A stretch of 64,000 nt of DNA. Origin: Trichostrongylus colubriformis. Its lineage: Eukaryota; Nematoda; Chromadorea; Rhabditida; Trichostrongylidae. The DNA lies in contig OZ022259.1 in NCBI GenBank assembly GCA_963978905.1, positions 51,850,727 to 51,914,726 of the forward strand, read 5' to 3'. This document shows positions 23,400 through 35,475 of this stretch, in pieces. Position 1 is the stretch's first letter; each line of letters begins with the position of its first letter. Both the position numbers and the translations under genes were made by a program. The notes under the pieces are model-generated. The model did no database searches. It was not told the DNA's origin and worked only from the letters and a program-made list of their open reading frames with translations.

Positions 23400-25607
23400 G
23401 ATATTCTGAAAGCTGCAAATTCGTCAGTCATGATTCTGTGGTACGACTGATGGTCAACCGAGGATTCTCTTTTCGTTGGCCCGAAAAAACACACATTGAA
23501 TTAGAAAAACAGTGTCCAGCAATCTGCCTTTCGCAGGCTTATGAACATATTGATTGTGTATTCGATCTACAAGGTGAAGATGGACCAATGAAACGTACTA
23601 CCCAGGAATTTTTTTCCAGAGTCATCTACGCAACAGACGCTAGTTCGACGAAGCCTTTTAATTTTCGCGAGTCGCTCAGTGGTACACCTATGGGAAAGTA
23701 TTTCGTGTGGCTGCTGGTCCTATACCATGTACACAGCGAATAGGCTTGGATGATGTTAAATGGACATGGCATATCCAAAATGTAGCAAAGTGCGTATTTG
23801 GGCACTAATGAAGGAATATCATGTTAACTGAAAGGAAAAGTCAGGGCTTCAGTGAAACCATGTGTAAATCTGCGATGGAGTGCGCTCCTTATGACTTTTG
23901 GAAGAGCACCACGATAATGGGCGATGGCGTTCATGCAACTACATTAGTTCTTCACACAAGCGCATTGTAACTGCAGATCATTGCTACATATCACAGATTT
24001 GCGTAGCTTCGACATATCCCCTGTGATAAATTCGGAAGGCCACAAAACAAGTTCGCGGCGAGCCATGTAGAATGGACAGACTTCGTTTTTGCTTCACTCG
24101 CTGACGTACTTCCGAGCATACCATACCGTACCACCTTCATACCCAACAAATGACCAAGTCATGTATCTCCCGCCTTTAGTAGACGATGGAACCACTTGTC
24201 TTTTCTACTGATCGAGCAATGACACGGTACGATCGGGAAGGTTTGCTTGCCCAATGAGATAAGTGAGCGCTCACGCGTGCGCTGCAACTTACTCGTACTT
24301 TTCAGACGAACAGTTCATGAGCAATACGTTAATTCTGAAAATAAAGAAAAAGTAAAACTGCTCAATTGAATACCCACATGGTCTCACGTAACCAGGAAGT
24401 CTGAGAAAAGTATAGTCAGGAATGGATGTTCCAAACGAATTTTCGAGGAATGAACTGAAACACAAGATACGCAGCTGTTAAAAAAACCTTTCACCGCGGT
24501 AGGATGAAAGAGCAACCCTTGAGGGTCTCAGTGCTGGTGATTTTCTCACTCAGAATTCAAAGTTTATTTCCTTTTCCTGAATCAAGAATACCTCACGTGA
24601 AATAGAATACCGGAAAACACATTAAGGCGACAGAGACGACACAGCCACCAAAAGTGCCATTGCGCTTGTGGTTCCAGTAATACCTGATTGCAGCCAAGTA
24701 TGATATAGAATGGCGCACGTATGATTGAGAAAGTCAAGCGCCCAGTCTACCGAGAAACTAGCAACCCAGAGGTGTCAGAGTATCACTCTAGAATAATGAT
24801 TTTTCGTAACAGTAACTCAGATTTATGCACATATCTTCTCATTTATCTATCTCACATACGATCATGATTGTGCAAATCGCAGTTCTGCAGAGAAGAAAAG
24901 CAATCTGAAAGACTCCAGCGAAGAAAAGTAAGGCGAGGAGTTCGGCGGGGATCATACCACAAAGCAGCAAAAAAACGCGAATTTCAAATGCTAAGGGCAC
25001 CTACTCTTCGAAAAAAGTTAGATGACTAAACTCGCTGGAAACTGAGTCAACCTAGCACGCTGTCAACGAAAACCACAGTCATTGGGCCTAAACGCCTACA
25101 TATGAAGAGTGAAAAGTAAAGAGAAAGCAAAAATGCAAAAGTTGGCCAGTGGCGAGATCCGAACCACAACCCATTCGTATGGTCCGCTTGAGAGTTCATC
25201 GTCGTACCCATTACAGTCCATCTCCCGACGGCTGACAGGGGAGGCTTACGGACTTGTATCGATCTCTCTCACCTCGCCACACACTCTCACCCAACTCTGT
25301 AGGTCACGCCCAGTCAGCCTTCGGGAACTGGACTGTAGGCAGGTTGCCCGGTTGATGAGCAACATTACTTTGGGGAACAGATTCGAGAACTTCACGCGTT
25401 TTTATTACATGCTATAGATAAGACTTTATTTCTTTGCACATTTCGCTTTGTTACGGATGTGTCATGGAACACCTTGGAATCGGAACAGTCAAGAAGCTGC
25501 ACTGAGCATGCGCTACATAAGTAAATTCAAGCTGCCCACTTTTGGTATTCATAGGGTCGCTCAGCAAAAATAGACGTCAGCTTTATGATTCATGCATGTA
25601 CCACAAT
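23400..25607. other. Gene 1 intron
   Basis: From about 24.6 kb the sequence resembles 34.05-34.25 kb (third copy). Otherwise nothing identified. Confidence 0.45.
25140..25230 (-). repeat. tRNA-like segment
   Basis: The minus strand contains GGTTCGGATCT (B-box-like) near GGATCTCGCCACTGGCC. It is tRNA-related by this motif only. Confidence 0.3.
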
Positions 25608-26300
25608 ACAGGGTGAGGCGAAAGTAATGACCGCCCAATAATGCCTTACTTTCTCCCAAAAAGAAGGTATCAACACGAATTCTGCTCAGACATTTCATGA
25701 TAACTCCCGAGGATTTGATAAAACCGGGCTCATACACACTCATGTAGACGACGATGAGGAGCGCACCATGTCGGACGCAGGGTTGTGAAAATCGTTCAAA
25801 ACGTCAGTCAGTCTAGACTTCCGACAGTCGAGTATGTTGTAAGGACTAGTCAAGGTTCCGTCCTTCAAGATACTCCTAACGGAATACCGAGAGGGATTAT
25901 ATTTATGGTGTGTGGAGGTCATTGCTGCGATTCGGTGAAGTGTGGAGGCCGTTCTGAGACCTATATTGCCGTAATCACGCCTTCTGGGCCGAGTGAATCT
26001 TATGTTAATGCCTTCTTTCTACTCGAAACGATAAGTCTTTTCAAGGAAATCAATACTATTGCAACCCCCTGTGCACCTTGGCAAAAAGCGCATTAATGCC
26101 CGCTTCGTTAGCTCCTCATTAGGATAACCCCAAAACACCTTATTTAGTTCTTCTCTTGCAACTCTCAGAGCTCCATCTCCCTCCCAAAAAATGTCGCATA
26201 TTCTACCTTCAGAAATCTCACATGAGCGCGACCCCCACAGTATGTGAGCGCTTGCCGTGCCATTTGGTGTGTAAAACGTAATGGCGCGCAAAGCATTGAC
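25608..26300. mobile_element. Possible Tc1/mariner-type relic
   Basis: Left end ACAGGGTGAGGCGAAAGTA resembles ends of rosa/maT-type elements. It interrupts the segment that gene 1 shares with 34.05-34.5 kb, so it was probably inserted after the duplication. No transposase recognised. Confidence 0.4.
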
Positions 26301-27193
26301 GTCATATCACGCGCTGATACCTTTTATCAATCCTGGTTTAACCAGCGCGCATTACTGCACGCAAGATACGGTGAGAGTATGGGTATGACCTTGATCGATA
26401 CCGATTAACTGATATCATTCAATCGCTATCGCACATCGCAGCGAGGGGGAGAGAGCATCCAAAAACACTGAACATCAAGACATCGTGACTGTGAATCTGC
26501 ACACCCGAGTGTATATTTTGCCTAAGCTTAAGGAAAGGATTGTTGTTAACTAAGAGCTCGGGTGAAAGCGTGTGACATCGAGCACAGTGGAGCCCCTCTC
26601 ATCCCTTCCCCCTCGCGACAGCATCTCGAATGAAGACATTGCATGGTTTTACGGCGGCATACTCTCAGTACATACGCTATCCAAACAGGTATCGGTATAT
26701 AGCAGTGAGGCATCATGCTATTTCCATCTAAGCCTAAAGAAGGAGAAGGAAAACCGTGCTTCCTCCACAACAGTTGAGGCAAAAATTTAAGCTTGGGTGT
26801 GCAGTTTAACCTTTCCAATATCATTCAAAGACGCTTTCGTGTATAGCTTTTCATCAGAACCCTCTTGTTATTTCGATCAAACCCCATCTAACACACACCC
26901 ATCATTCTTCAGGAGACCAAGCACTCGAACGGGGCAAACATTTTGTAACAGGAAAACTTCTAACAGGACAAATGTTTGCTTGGTGAGCTTCTGATGGTCA
27001 AACCAAGTCTATACAATGCTACGTTATCATCACAAGTAATGTGGAGGCGGGCCACTGTTTACATCCAACTGTGTCCCTCCCAACACTGATAGCACCACAC
27101 CCTACTCTGTTTTCTTGAAGATGAGATGAAAAACTTGAGTGTGTAAGCGCATCAGTTCATTCTCGCCACATCCAATAACTTATGAAAACTCAC

Positions 27194-27354
27194 TATGTTT
27201 TTTTCCATCCAATCAATGTTCCAATAATGAGTACAGCAAAACTGATGGCCACAAGCAAGACAGCGCAGAATCCGAGTCGAGAAGCAACTCTTCTTTTTTG
27301 CGCCTCCTTGCTGTCCTTTAACAACAAGATTAATAGAACTGGGTGCTGCACCAT
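27194..27354 (-). CDS. Gene 1 exon: cytoplasmic tail and membrane anchor
   Basis: One frame reads a basic stretch (EAQKRRVASRLGF) followed by a hydrophobic segment CAVLLVAISFAVLIIGTLIG. This is the short basic tail plus signal-anchor expected at the N-terminus of a type II membrane aminopeptidase. It ends at a strong donor (GTGAGT) just left of 27194. An ATG at 27352-27354 is in frame (MVQHPVLL), but a second open frame with Ser/Thr-rich sequence overlaps upstream, so the true 5' end is uncertain. A degenerate second copy of the same exon lies at about 35.36-35.47 kb. Confidence 0.6.
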
Positions 27355-27639
27355 TAACGGGGATATGGGATGTTGTGAAAGATGTTGTGGTTTTACTAGC
27401 GTTCACCAAGTTGCTGTCCCTTCATTAGCGCACCATTGAGCGAAAACAAAGGGAATAAAGGGGATAGTGCTCAGTGATGAATGAAACAATGGCTTTATAT
27501 GCAAGAAGAAAATTCAATTCTGAGCCCTTCAGACACACCGAATTCTCTTTCCCCACTAGCGTGCTGTGCCTGCCTTTTTAACTAGTTTTAACTAGGTAGC
27601 GGAGAGGACCGAAGGTGTTGTATCGCTTGTCGGCGATCT

Positions 27640-28405
27640 AAAATTCGACCGATTTCAATGTTGGAGATATCACGATCTTCATTCTTCTGCGAGTTTAAGA
27701 AAGTAGCAGTTGCGTCGTGTGTAGGCAGGGGCATTCGATGAGGACTACTATCAATAGCTAGTGGAGAGCACGCCCTTCAGTGCGCGGCACGTCTGCAACG
27801 GAAGCAGCATGACATTTGTCGCGCGCAGTATCTCTTTTCGAATGTCCCACCCGCCTTTGCGTCACATATACTTTGCGATTATGACATCGACCAGACCATG
27901 TCCAGGTTAGCCCATCCTTCCAATTGCACCAATCTTTGCTCTATGGCACGACCAGTAACTCACCTGCTCGCTGAATTCTATCGAAATATGGCTTGAGGTC
28001 TCGTCGGATAAACTCATCGGGAGCTGTCGACGGTGAATGAACCTCACTCGAGCCCGAGATAGCCACACTGATCTTCACAAAATTAGTAACTATCACGTAT
28101 CTTTCGATGGGGTAACAAGTCCAGCAAGTTGCAGTCGGATCAAATGATCGCAAAGCGTATGTAATGCAACTGCAGGTGGGCGTTTTAACACTCGAGACAT
28201 TTCGCGCGACACTGTGCGCGATAAAAATGTCGCCCGCTGCGTCTGTTGTAAACCGGTTGCGCGTGAAAAGGCGTGGTCACCAGCTAAGGATACTAGACCC
28301 TGATCGAATGTTCTTGCCTACACCCGAGCAAGTGGCGGTTTCTTATGCTCACTAAACAATGAAGATCGTGATGTCCTTTACATTGAAATCGGTCGAATTT
28401 GAAGT
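27640..28405. mobile_element. Inverted-repeat element containing an open frame
   Basis: Blocks at about 27650-27840 (ATTCGACCGATTTCAATGTT; then GTGTAGGCAGGGGCATTCGA; then GACATTTGTCGCGCGCAGT) are mirrored in reverse order at 28200-28401, giving imperfect arms of about 200 bp. Between them, minus strand 27964-28169, is a 68-codon open stretch (for example TAPDEFIRRDLKPYFDRIQR) with acceptor- and donor-like borders. I do not recognise it. It lies just upstream of gene 1, but is more likely cargo or relic of this element. Confidence 0.6.
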
Positions 28406-28479
28406 CAACAAACAAGTAACACAACGCCCTCGCTCTTCACCGCTCACCAGCGTCTATATTGAGTAGTATCCTCCTATCC

Positions 28480-28740
28480 CTACCGTATAACACGTCTGTC
28501 TGCCCATCGCTCCTTCCGTCTGCCTGTCAGCTAGTCTACTACGAAATTACTCATAACATGAAAAACAACCTGTGGAGATGGGGACAAGTTTGGGGATGGA
28601 CAACCAGATAAGACAAGATAGGGACAACCAAGCTCCAATCACGGTGGGTGGAACGTGTACTGAGATGTTGCGTTTTCAGACCGAAAATTATTGATGAGTT
28701 CCAATATGACCCAAACGCTAACCATTCGTAACACAAGGAA
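28480..28740 (+). repeat. Dispersed repeat of the 267-bp family
   Basis: Holds 'aacatgaaaaacaacctgtggagatggggacaagtttgg', shown here in parts: AACCTGTGGAGATGGGGACA and 'ccaagctccaatcacggtgg'. Confidence 0.7.
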
Positions 28741-28839
28741 TCTCACCACATTTTCAAAATTAGCAGTGCCGAGATACGAGTAACGCTGTCTTAGATTGAA
28801 TCATTTGCAACATTAACAGCCGTAAAGGAGCCTATGAGG

Positions 28840-28985
28840 AGAAAAAGCTTAGTGATTCAGTTGAAAGAATTTCAACAGTGGATCTCATAACGTCTTCAAG
28901 ACTGTAGTCACCACCATCGAAGCACCGACCAAAACCGAGTTCCTCCTGTGAAAAAGCATCGTCTTTCACATCTCTTACAAGAAAC
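28840..28985 (-). other. Open, exon-like segment of unknown identity
   Basis: After an acceptor-like acaacttcag, the minus strand is open for about 47 codons (MFLVRDVKDDAFSQEELGFG, then DGGDYSLEDVMRSTVEILST) and ends in TAG. It lies where the last exons of the third aminopeptidase copy would be expected, but does not resemble them. I do not recognise it. Confidence 0.3.
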
Positions 28986-29139
28986 ATAGCCCTGAAGTTG
29001 TAGATAACTAGGAAGTAAAAGAACCCACATAGTTAGAATTGTACTAGTCTCGGAGGGACCTTAGAGAAAGCGACGTGGTAAAGCTATACCAGCATTGCGA
29101 AGCCTTCCACAGATGGATAAAGCTGATTGGTAGGAAATA

Positions 29140-30033
29140 TTAGGTTGTCCCAAAAGTCTTGTCATAGTTTTTTTCGATCATCACTTTTTATTTTTTTGTC
29201 CAACAAATAATAATTAGGCAACAAAGTATTGACCATTGTTATCGGCAACCCTCTGCCACTTCATAGGAAAATCGTTGATTCCCTTCTCCCAGAACTCTGG
29301 GTTCTGAGAGTCGAAGAAGTCAGCGATCGCCTTCGCAAGCAAGTCATAATCAACGAATTTTCTCTTGGCCAGGAAGGATTCGAGAGGATGGGTAAGGTGT
29401 TGGTCAGAAAGGGCAATGTCTGGAGTGTATGGCGGGTGGGGCAGGATATCCCAGCCGAGCTCCTGTAGCCTGGCCTGGGCACTTTTCGCGAAATCGGAGG
29501 AAACTGGAGCGGGCGTCGTCATGTAGGAGGGTGACCGCGGACCTTTTTCGGCGCTTTTCTCGAACAGCGACGGCGAGCTGCTGGAGCTGGTGGGTGCATA
29601 CGGTAGCGGTGACTGTCTCGCCTTGTACCAGTACCTCGCGGAAAAGCATTCCTTCCGCGTCCCGAAACCAGCACAGTCCCAAGCGTGGTTTGTCCTTTAT
29701 GTCAATCTCGCCGTTGCTGAAGCTGATGAACCAAGCGGCGCACGGTCACGTAGCTCATACATCCTTTGCCCAATGCAGCGCTGATGGAATGGCAAGCTTC
29801 CGTCGTTTTGGTGCCGCAAGACCGCTCATTTAAGATGACACCGCGAGTTGGGTGGGTATCGACAACGGGCATTGTAGCTCTCTCCACGGGATCTGGTGGG
29901 ACAATATATATTTTTCTAGAAAGCTTAGGGAACGTTCTACCATATTCCTGAACCGCCTGGAACTGCCTTGAAGTGAAGAAGAGTTACTGATTTTTTTTTG
30001 GGAAAATATGACAAGACTTTTGGGACAACCTTA
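29140..30033 (-). mobile_element. Mariner element with degenerate transposase
   Basis: Ends are inverted repeats of about 25 bp (AGGTTGTCCCAAAAGTCTTG...), flanked by TA on both sides (29138-29139 and 30034-30035). Minus-strand fragments of a mariner transposase follow one another: VTLLHDDAR (catalytic D region), GWDILPHPPYTPDIALSDQH (the PPYSPDLAPSD block) and FWEKGINDFPMKWQRV at the end. Several frame breaks separate them. Length 894 bp is short for a full mariner, so internal loss is likely. Confidence 0.88.
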
Positions 30034-30039
30034 TAGATT

Positions 30040-30560
30040 TAGCATCAGCTGAACGATGCGAATAAAGCAGCATCCGTCAGCCTGTTGATATACTGCTTTG
30101 TCATTCCAAGAAAAGCGTTCTTTTCAAATTCACTGCAAGATAAGATGAGAAGTGGATACGGTTCGACAATATAGTGAGATAAGGCATTGACTAGAAGCTG
30201 GTAAACAGGTAAAATTCGCCTCGAAATCGGGCATCCACAAAGCAAACATTGTGGGGGAATAGTGTAGGATTGGTTCATTTTCAGATTCAAGTGAATGTGT
30301 ATCAAATATTGCATTTCGCTTGCTTGTGGTCGTTTCGTGATGGAGTCAAGTTGAGAATATGACGCTTCTGCATGAAAATGCAAGACGCATGCCACGGACG
30401 CTCTACTGCCATCTGACTACCACTCACTGAGGTCGATATAGCACTGCTTATGGTTAGTGAGAAACTAAATTTAATGAATTTCACAAGTCGATTTATCGCG
30501 GTCATAGCCGAGGCAGTTTTTTTAGGGAGATATTCCTCCCGAACGTTGAGAAGGTAACGA
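30040..30560 (-). other. Segment paralogous to 42475-42920
   Basis: Matching blocks include 'agcatcagctgaacgatg', 'aaagcagcat', 'cttctgcatgaaaatgcaag' and the 'atttcgcggtca'-like segment. A minus-strand frame at 30046-30144 (FEKNAFLGMTKQYINRL), behind an acceptor-like tatcttgcag, is open here but broken in the other copy. I see no known product and treat both as duplicated intron. Confidence 0.5.
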
Positions 30561-30574
30561 CAAATGGAGATATA

Positions 30575-31758
30575 TTAGGTAGTCTAAAAAGTCTTTTCGT
30601 ATTTTTAAACACCGCTTTTTCCCTCAAAACTGCTTTCCAGCAATTTCTTCTGTACATATACAGTAGCGCTCAAAAGTCTTCGGCGAAATGGTCTTTCACT
30701 TGGGTTTTTCACTTGTAACTTTTTTGCAATGCACCGATTTGAGAGAAATTTTAGTATGTTGTACTTGGAGACACTGCATACTTAATATACTATTTTGGCG
30801 CGCAACGGTGTAGGTTACGCGGTTATCTAAAAATTTTTAATTTTGGCATGCCATCGCTATGCCGTCCCGCTGTGCCGCTGTCATTAAACGTTGTGGTCTT
30901 TCTACGAAATATTAATGTTCTCTGAGGCTTGCTCTTTTTGTTTTTGTATAGAAAGCCGCTTTTCTTGAACAAGCTTCTTACTTTTTTGGGTGGTCTTGTA
31001 GTAAATTCTTGTAAAAAATCATGAAAAGTGGCAAGCGGCGCTCAAGTAGAAGGAAATGTTGACAATAGGTTCAGGCACCACATATTAAAATTCTGTCAAA
31101 TTTGGTCAAGTAGAAAGAAAGTTATGACAAAAAAGTTTTGGCCGAAGACTTTTGAGCGCTACTGTATATGTAGTACAAGTCCACACGCATCTATAGGTAT
31201 TGTTGTCTTCCATCTCTCGGATAACCCTTTTCGGCAAAATAAAAATATCAAAAGTCACTTCATTTTCAATTCCAATTTTTTTTTCTTTGAATGGCGTTAG
31301 ACAGGGAAAGGAAAAGGTGATAATCCGATGGAGCAAGATCTGGGCTATAAGGCAGCAATTTTTATCCAAGCTCGAAAATTTTTTATAAGAAAAAATTCAA
31401 AAAAATTTTTACCACTAGTGAAAAAATGACACGCCTAAAAAATTCTCGAGCTTGGATAAAAATTGCTGCCCCATCCACCTTATAGCCCTCATCTTGCTCC
31501 ATCGGATTATCACCTTTTCGTTTCCCAGTCTAACGCCATTTAATGAAAAAAATTTTTATAATTTTTGTATTGAAAATGAGGTTGACCGTTGATATGTTTA
31601 TTTTGCCGAAAAGGATTATCCGGGGGATGAAGACAATAATACCTATAGATGCGTTTGGACTTGTACTACATGTGTATGTACAGAAGAGATTGCTGGAAAG
31701 CAGTTTGGAGGGCGAAAGCGGTATTTGAAAATACGAAAAAACTTTTTAGACTACCCAG
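30575..31758. mobile_element. Palindromic mariner-derived element, host of a nested insertion
   Basis: TTAGGTAGTCTAAAAAGT at 30575 is mirrored at 31758, flanked by TA (30573-30574, 31759-31760). Arms continue inwards and meet near 31410. The right half reads HLAPSDYHLF on the plus strand, a scrap of a mariner transposase. The left arm is split by the element at 30661-31164. Confidence 0.78.
30661..31164. mobile_element. Tc1-type MITE nested in 30575-31758
   Basis: A 504-bp element with CAGTAGCGCTCAAAAGTCTT at the left and its reverse complement at the right, TA on both sides (30659-30660, 31165-31166). No coding part recognised. Confidence 0.8.
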
Positions 31759-31839
31759 TATTTTGGAATTGAGTGCTTTGCTCAGTATTTTTCATACTGA
31801 AATAGTGCTGGTAACGGATTCTTTCAAGCCCTCTATAAT

Positions 31840-32540
31840 ATAAACCCCTAAGTTTGTCTGTGTGCATGCTTGTATAACTGCGTGTCTGTACGTCCGCAAT
31901 GATTGATCGTGAAGAGAAAGACGCTGGAGAAAGACTTCAAAAAGACCGTGCTATCATTGACCAGTTGGGCTAGCGCACACTACTGCGCGCGTAGCATAAT
32001 CGTCAGTGGGTCGACCGGAATCACTTTCTTCCATGAATTTATTCAGCGCCCATTTCCACATCACGCTCCGCCCACATTAGGGGGAGAGGGGTCCCAGCTC
32101 ACTTCAAGTAGGTTCAAGATGGCTTCGACGTAGGTCATTTCTAACCATTTCTCCTGGTCTCAAGGCAGCGTTCGAACCGAGCTATGAACTTCTGTTGCAC
32201 GAACCACCCATTCGAGGTGCGCTCTGCCCCCTGTGCTCATGTCTCTTTCATGACATTCAGAAACTTATGGCCCACCTCAACCCATCTTTTCCCCCACTTC
32301 GAACCATTTTCGAACCGAACAAACTGTTTTTGATCTGAAAACGGAACTCCAGTGCGCGCTCCGCTCAGCGTGGGGAAGCCCATCTTGGTCTATGTGTGCT
32401 CATTATTCCTTATCGAACGCCCTACCTATCTCAGAATTGTCCCCATCTCTACAGGTTGTTTTTCATGTTATGCTTAATTTCGTGTCAGATAGTGGGACAA
32501 AAGGATGGACAGACGGACGAAGCTTTTTCTATACAATGGG
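31840..32540. repeat. Dispersed repeat of the 267-bp family, longer copy
   Basis: Left part has the 'gtctgtgtgcatgcttg' and 'ctagcgcacactactgcgcg' blocks. The right part ends with 'ccccatctctacaggttgtt' and 'tcgtgtcagatagtgggac', in the orientation opposite to 7.8-9.2 kb. Confidence 0.65.
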
Positions 32541-33189
32541 GATTGTTGTTCTAACAAGGCATAGTTAGTAACAGACTGTGCGCAGAAGATGAAAGGAGTA
32601 ATGGGCTATATTGTAAGGGGATACCGTCTCATAGTGTAATGCCACCACTACTGAGTCGCACCAGCGGATAAGTAAAAACTGCCCAAATGCGGGTCCAATG
32701 AAGTTGTACTCTGTCTTCCCTAAAACACATCACTGATGCTCAGGCCATCTTTTGCGTAGTCTGCTTTTCCTTGAGACACCACGCGCGAGTCATATCGCGT
32801 ATATGGAAAGAATGGTGAAGGATAAAGGATTGAATTTTGGCGTTGAAGTTCTTGTTTCATACAGAACCGTGGTGGCATGTGAAAGCGATTTGGTCTATGC
32901 AATTACTTGCAGATGCAGTCGATGCTCCAGTGCTTTTATGCCTCAGCCAAGTCTGTACCAATTCATCCACCCCGACGGAAGGGCTTGGTTGACCTCGGCG
33001 AGCAGCGATACTCGATCAGAACCGCACTGGGCGACATTGGGTCCGGGCTCGGGTACTGCACCATCTAATAAATAAGAAAAGAAAGTCAATCAAAATTCAG
33101 TTTAAGAGCGATAATATGGATGTGGTATGGTAAGTGAAGGAATGAAAAGGTAACGAAAGGATAAGGCAAAAAAACTACATAGTCACCGC

Positions 33190-33330
33190 CCGTAGATGTC
33201 ACACCTATTTTCGAGAAAAAAAAATTTAACACGAGTTCATTGGCTACAACAGCTGATGCAAGAGCTTCAAATACGTTTCCTACTTACAAATGGAACTGTT
33301 TACAATTTGGCGCTGATTCCAAACTGCTCG
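33190..33330 (-). pseudogene. Decayed exon, copy of 45370-45510
   Basis: The frame shows VFEALASAVVANELVLNFF aligned to the gene 2 exon, preceded by a TAA in the same frame; the donor side is also altered. Confidence 0.75.
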
Positions 33331-33534
33331 AAGACAACAAGGTTGAAAATTTTGAAAATTTCTCTCGAGATAAAAAAAGTTGAAGTAGTGGAGACTTGAG
33401 AAGTGCCTGCATTTTCAGAAATTTGCTAATAAAACAAATCGTTGTAATTCTCTTTTGTAGTTATTGAATTCGGGAATTCAACACTTTCAAAAAAGAATAT
33501 AACATTTTATTTTCAGAAATTTGTTAGCAACAAA

Positions 33535-33625
33535 CCTTGGAACGGATAGATCTTTGTGACATCCGAGTCGCTGATCAATGTCTTCTTTTCACTCATGAGT
33601 GTTTCCGAGCAACTTCACTACCTAA
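33535..33625 (-). pseudogene. Decayed exon, copy of 45610-45704
   Basis: A frame reading TLMSEKKTLISDSDVTKIYP aligns with the ERQRLISALGCHKDVSVL block of gene 2, but has lost ALGC and the acceptor side is broken by stops. Confidence 0.65.
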
Positions 33626-35359
33626 AAAAATGACCGACATTTCTAATGGGTTACTGCGCATCAACACAACCAACTCTTGTTCACATCTCTTCTAACGCCT
33701 TTATTGCCAGAAATCTTCCAAAATCATGAGAGGATATGTTTTTCTCAGTTGAAACACCAAACTAAAATCAAAACTCGACACTCTGCACACATAAATAGGC
33801 TGACTGTAATTTTTGCTATTGATGAAATCGCTGAGCGTATAAACTCAAGATCGCAATTCGAATGCATTAGCGCCCAGGCGAAAGTTCCTTCGAGTGCAAA
33901 GTGGATCGCTTTTTGTCCGACATTTCTTGTTTCATTAATAAAAACCACTCACAACAGTAGCACATAGATCATTCTATTCATTGATTTGCAATGGCCCATA
34001 TCATCCCATCGAATTTTGAATAAAGTGATGTCTCAGTTTCTGTCAGTGCTACAGAATGACATTTGAAAAAAACAACAGGGTGCTGTTGCACTGCAGGGAA
34101 ATCGCTCGCATCATACACGAAAGAGGCAACAGAGGCGACTCAGCCACTAGAAGCGCAACATTGCACTCGTGGCTCCCCAACATCTACTATCACGAAATAA
34201 GCTATCCATCCCGTGTTAAGTTGTACAAGAAGTAAGACCAACATGTCTATGTGCATGGTGCACTAGTGCGCAATGCAGACATTGGCGTCGTATCGCGCTC
34301 TGCTACTTTATCTCACACTAGTTTGACCAGCACATCGTACATGCATGCGGTGGCAAACGGTGAAAATATGAGTGCGACCTTGATAGATACCGATTAAATG
34401 ATATCGATTGGGATGCTACGCAATAACGGGGAGAGCACATCACAAAATGTTGAACATCGGCATTCCTGACTGTCAAACTTCACAGTGCCTAGACCTTAGG
34501 AAGGGCTTGCTTCCCTAGGCTTGGCCTAAAATAGCGTTTGACCCCGGCCGAGTACGGTAGCGCTCCGCATCGCGGCGCCATCAGCACGATTTGCCGCTCT
34601 CAGCTGACATATATACTTCGCTGAGGGCCCGAAATTATAGCAACGTGGGGACCCTTTGAAAAAGGTGCATTTATCGTGTTTCGATAGCTGAGAACCATAG
34701 CCGTGATGCAGACTGTATAATTGCTGGGTGCTATCGCAATGAGGGGGGATGGCATCTGAAAATTGCCATCTAAGCATCTTGAGTGGATTTTGAGGTGTCA
34801 ATCTGTACTCCCGGGTGGATATTTCTCTTCTTTTAATTTTACGTGAGCCATAGTGCAGGGAAAATGATTCCTCTCCCGTTTCAAGTCAGTCAACTAGTCA
34901 TTCTTTCCTCACAGAAATGGGAAGTTGGTCCAGTCGGGACTTGGTAAGCAGGTCTATGTTACTGGAAGCAAAAAAGTAAAAAAAAAGAGCCAAACAAAAA
35001 AAGTAAAGAAGTTCTTTTAAAATTGCACCACAGACCATCATTGCTTTCATTGATGAATCAATGCAATCAGTAATGGTGGGTGCAATCTCGACGAAACTCC
35101 GCGTTTTCGGAAGCTAAATCTGGTTTAACAGCTTGGACTTCGAGGATCACAAAAGGGCTAATACTGACCGAACTTCGTCGTAAGCAGGAAGCATAGAGCG
35201 CAAGTAGTCACGTTTGTGTCGAGGAAATTTCGTGGGAGAAGTGATTTCGGGGGTCAAACTTTAAAGGACCTATATGCAATCGTACGCGAAAGTCAGCTTG
35301 GACTCGCCGCTGCTCGCCCCGGGCGGCTACGCGAATTTTCGACGTATGACTACACACCC

Positions 35360-35475
35360 CGAAACTGATAGCCATGAGGATGACAGCGCAAAAACCGAGC
35401 CGAGAGCCAATTCTTCTCTTGCGCGCCTTTGTGGAACAACAGAATTAATGTCTGAGGGCTATACCAATAACGGGA
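35360..35475 (-). pseudogene. Decayed membrane-anchor exon (third copy)
   Basis: Basic tail ARKRRIGSRLGF and the first half of the anchor (CAVILMAISFG) are kept, but the rest of the hydrophobic segment and the donor seen at 27193 are gone. The flanking minus-strand Ser/Thr-rich segment has an in-frame stop where gene 1 is open. Confidence 0.75.

Larger units (their letters stand above)
7553..27354 (-). pseudogene. M1 zinc aminopeptidase gene 1 (H11/APN-like), spliced, disrupted
   Basis: This is a multi-exon gene read right to left for a type II membrane aminopeptidase of the M1 (gluzincin) family. Such enzymes cut single residues from peptide N-termini outside the cell; in strongylid nematodes related enzymes (H11 family) sit on the gut microvilli. 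Recognisable exons, in order, are 27194-27354 (membrane anchor), about 23200-23368 and 22396-22478 (N-terminal beta domain), 20834-20986, 20439-20562, 20257-20377, 20123-20186 (GAMEN), 19995-20064 (HELAH), 13852-14201 (NEGFA, SYDKGA) and 7553-7693. Splice phases match at every junction tested from 22478 to 7553. The exon at 13852-14201 carries an in-frame TGA and a one-base frame break, so the copy is probably dead, unless these are sequencing errors. The C-terminal ERAP1-like exons were not found and should lie left of the window or be lost. Confidence 0.85.

Noticed and set aside
32752..33075. 107-codon plus-strand frame
   Set aside because: The related block at 44.45-44.65 kb does not keep the frame open, so it is a repeated intron segment and not a gene.
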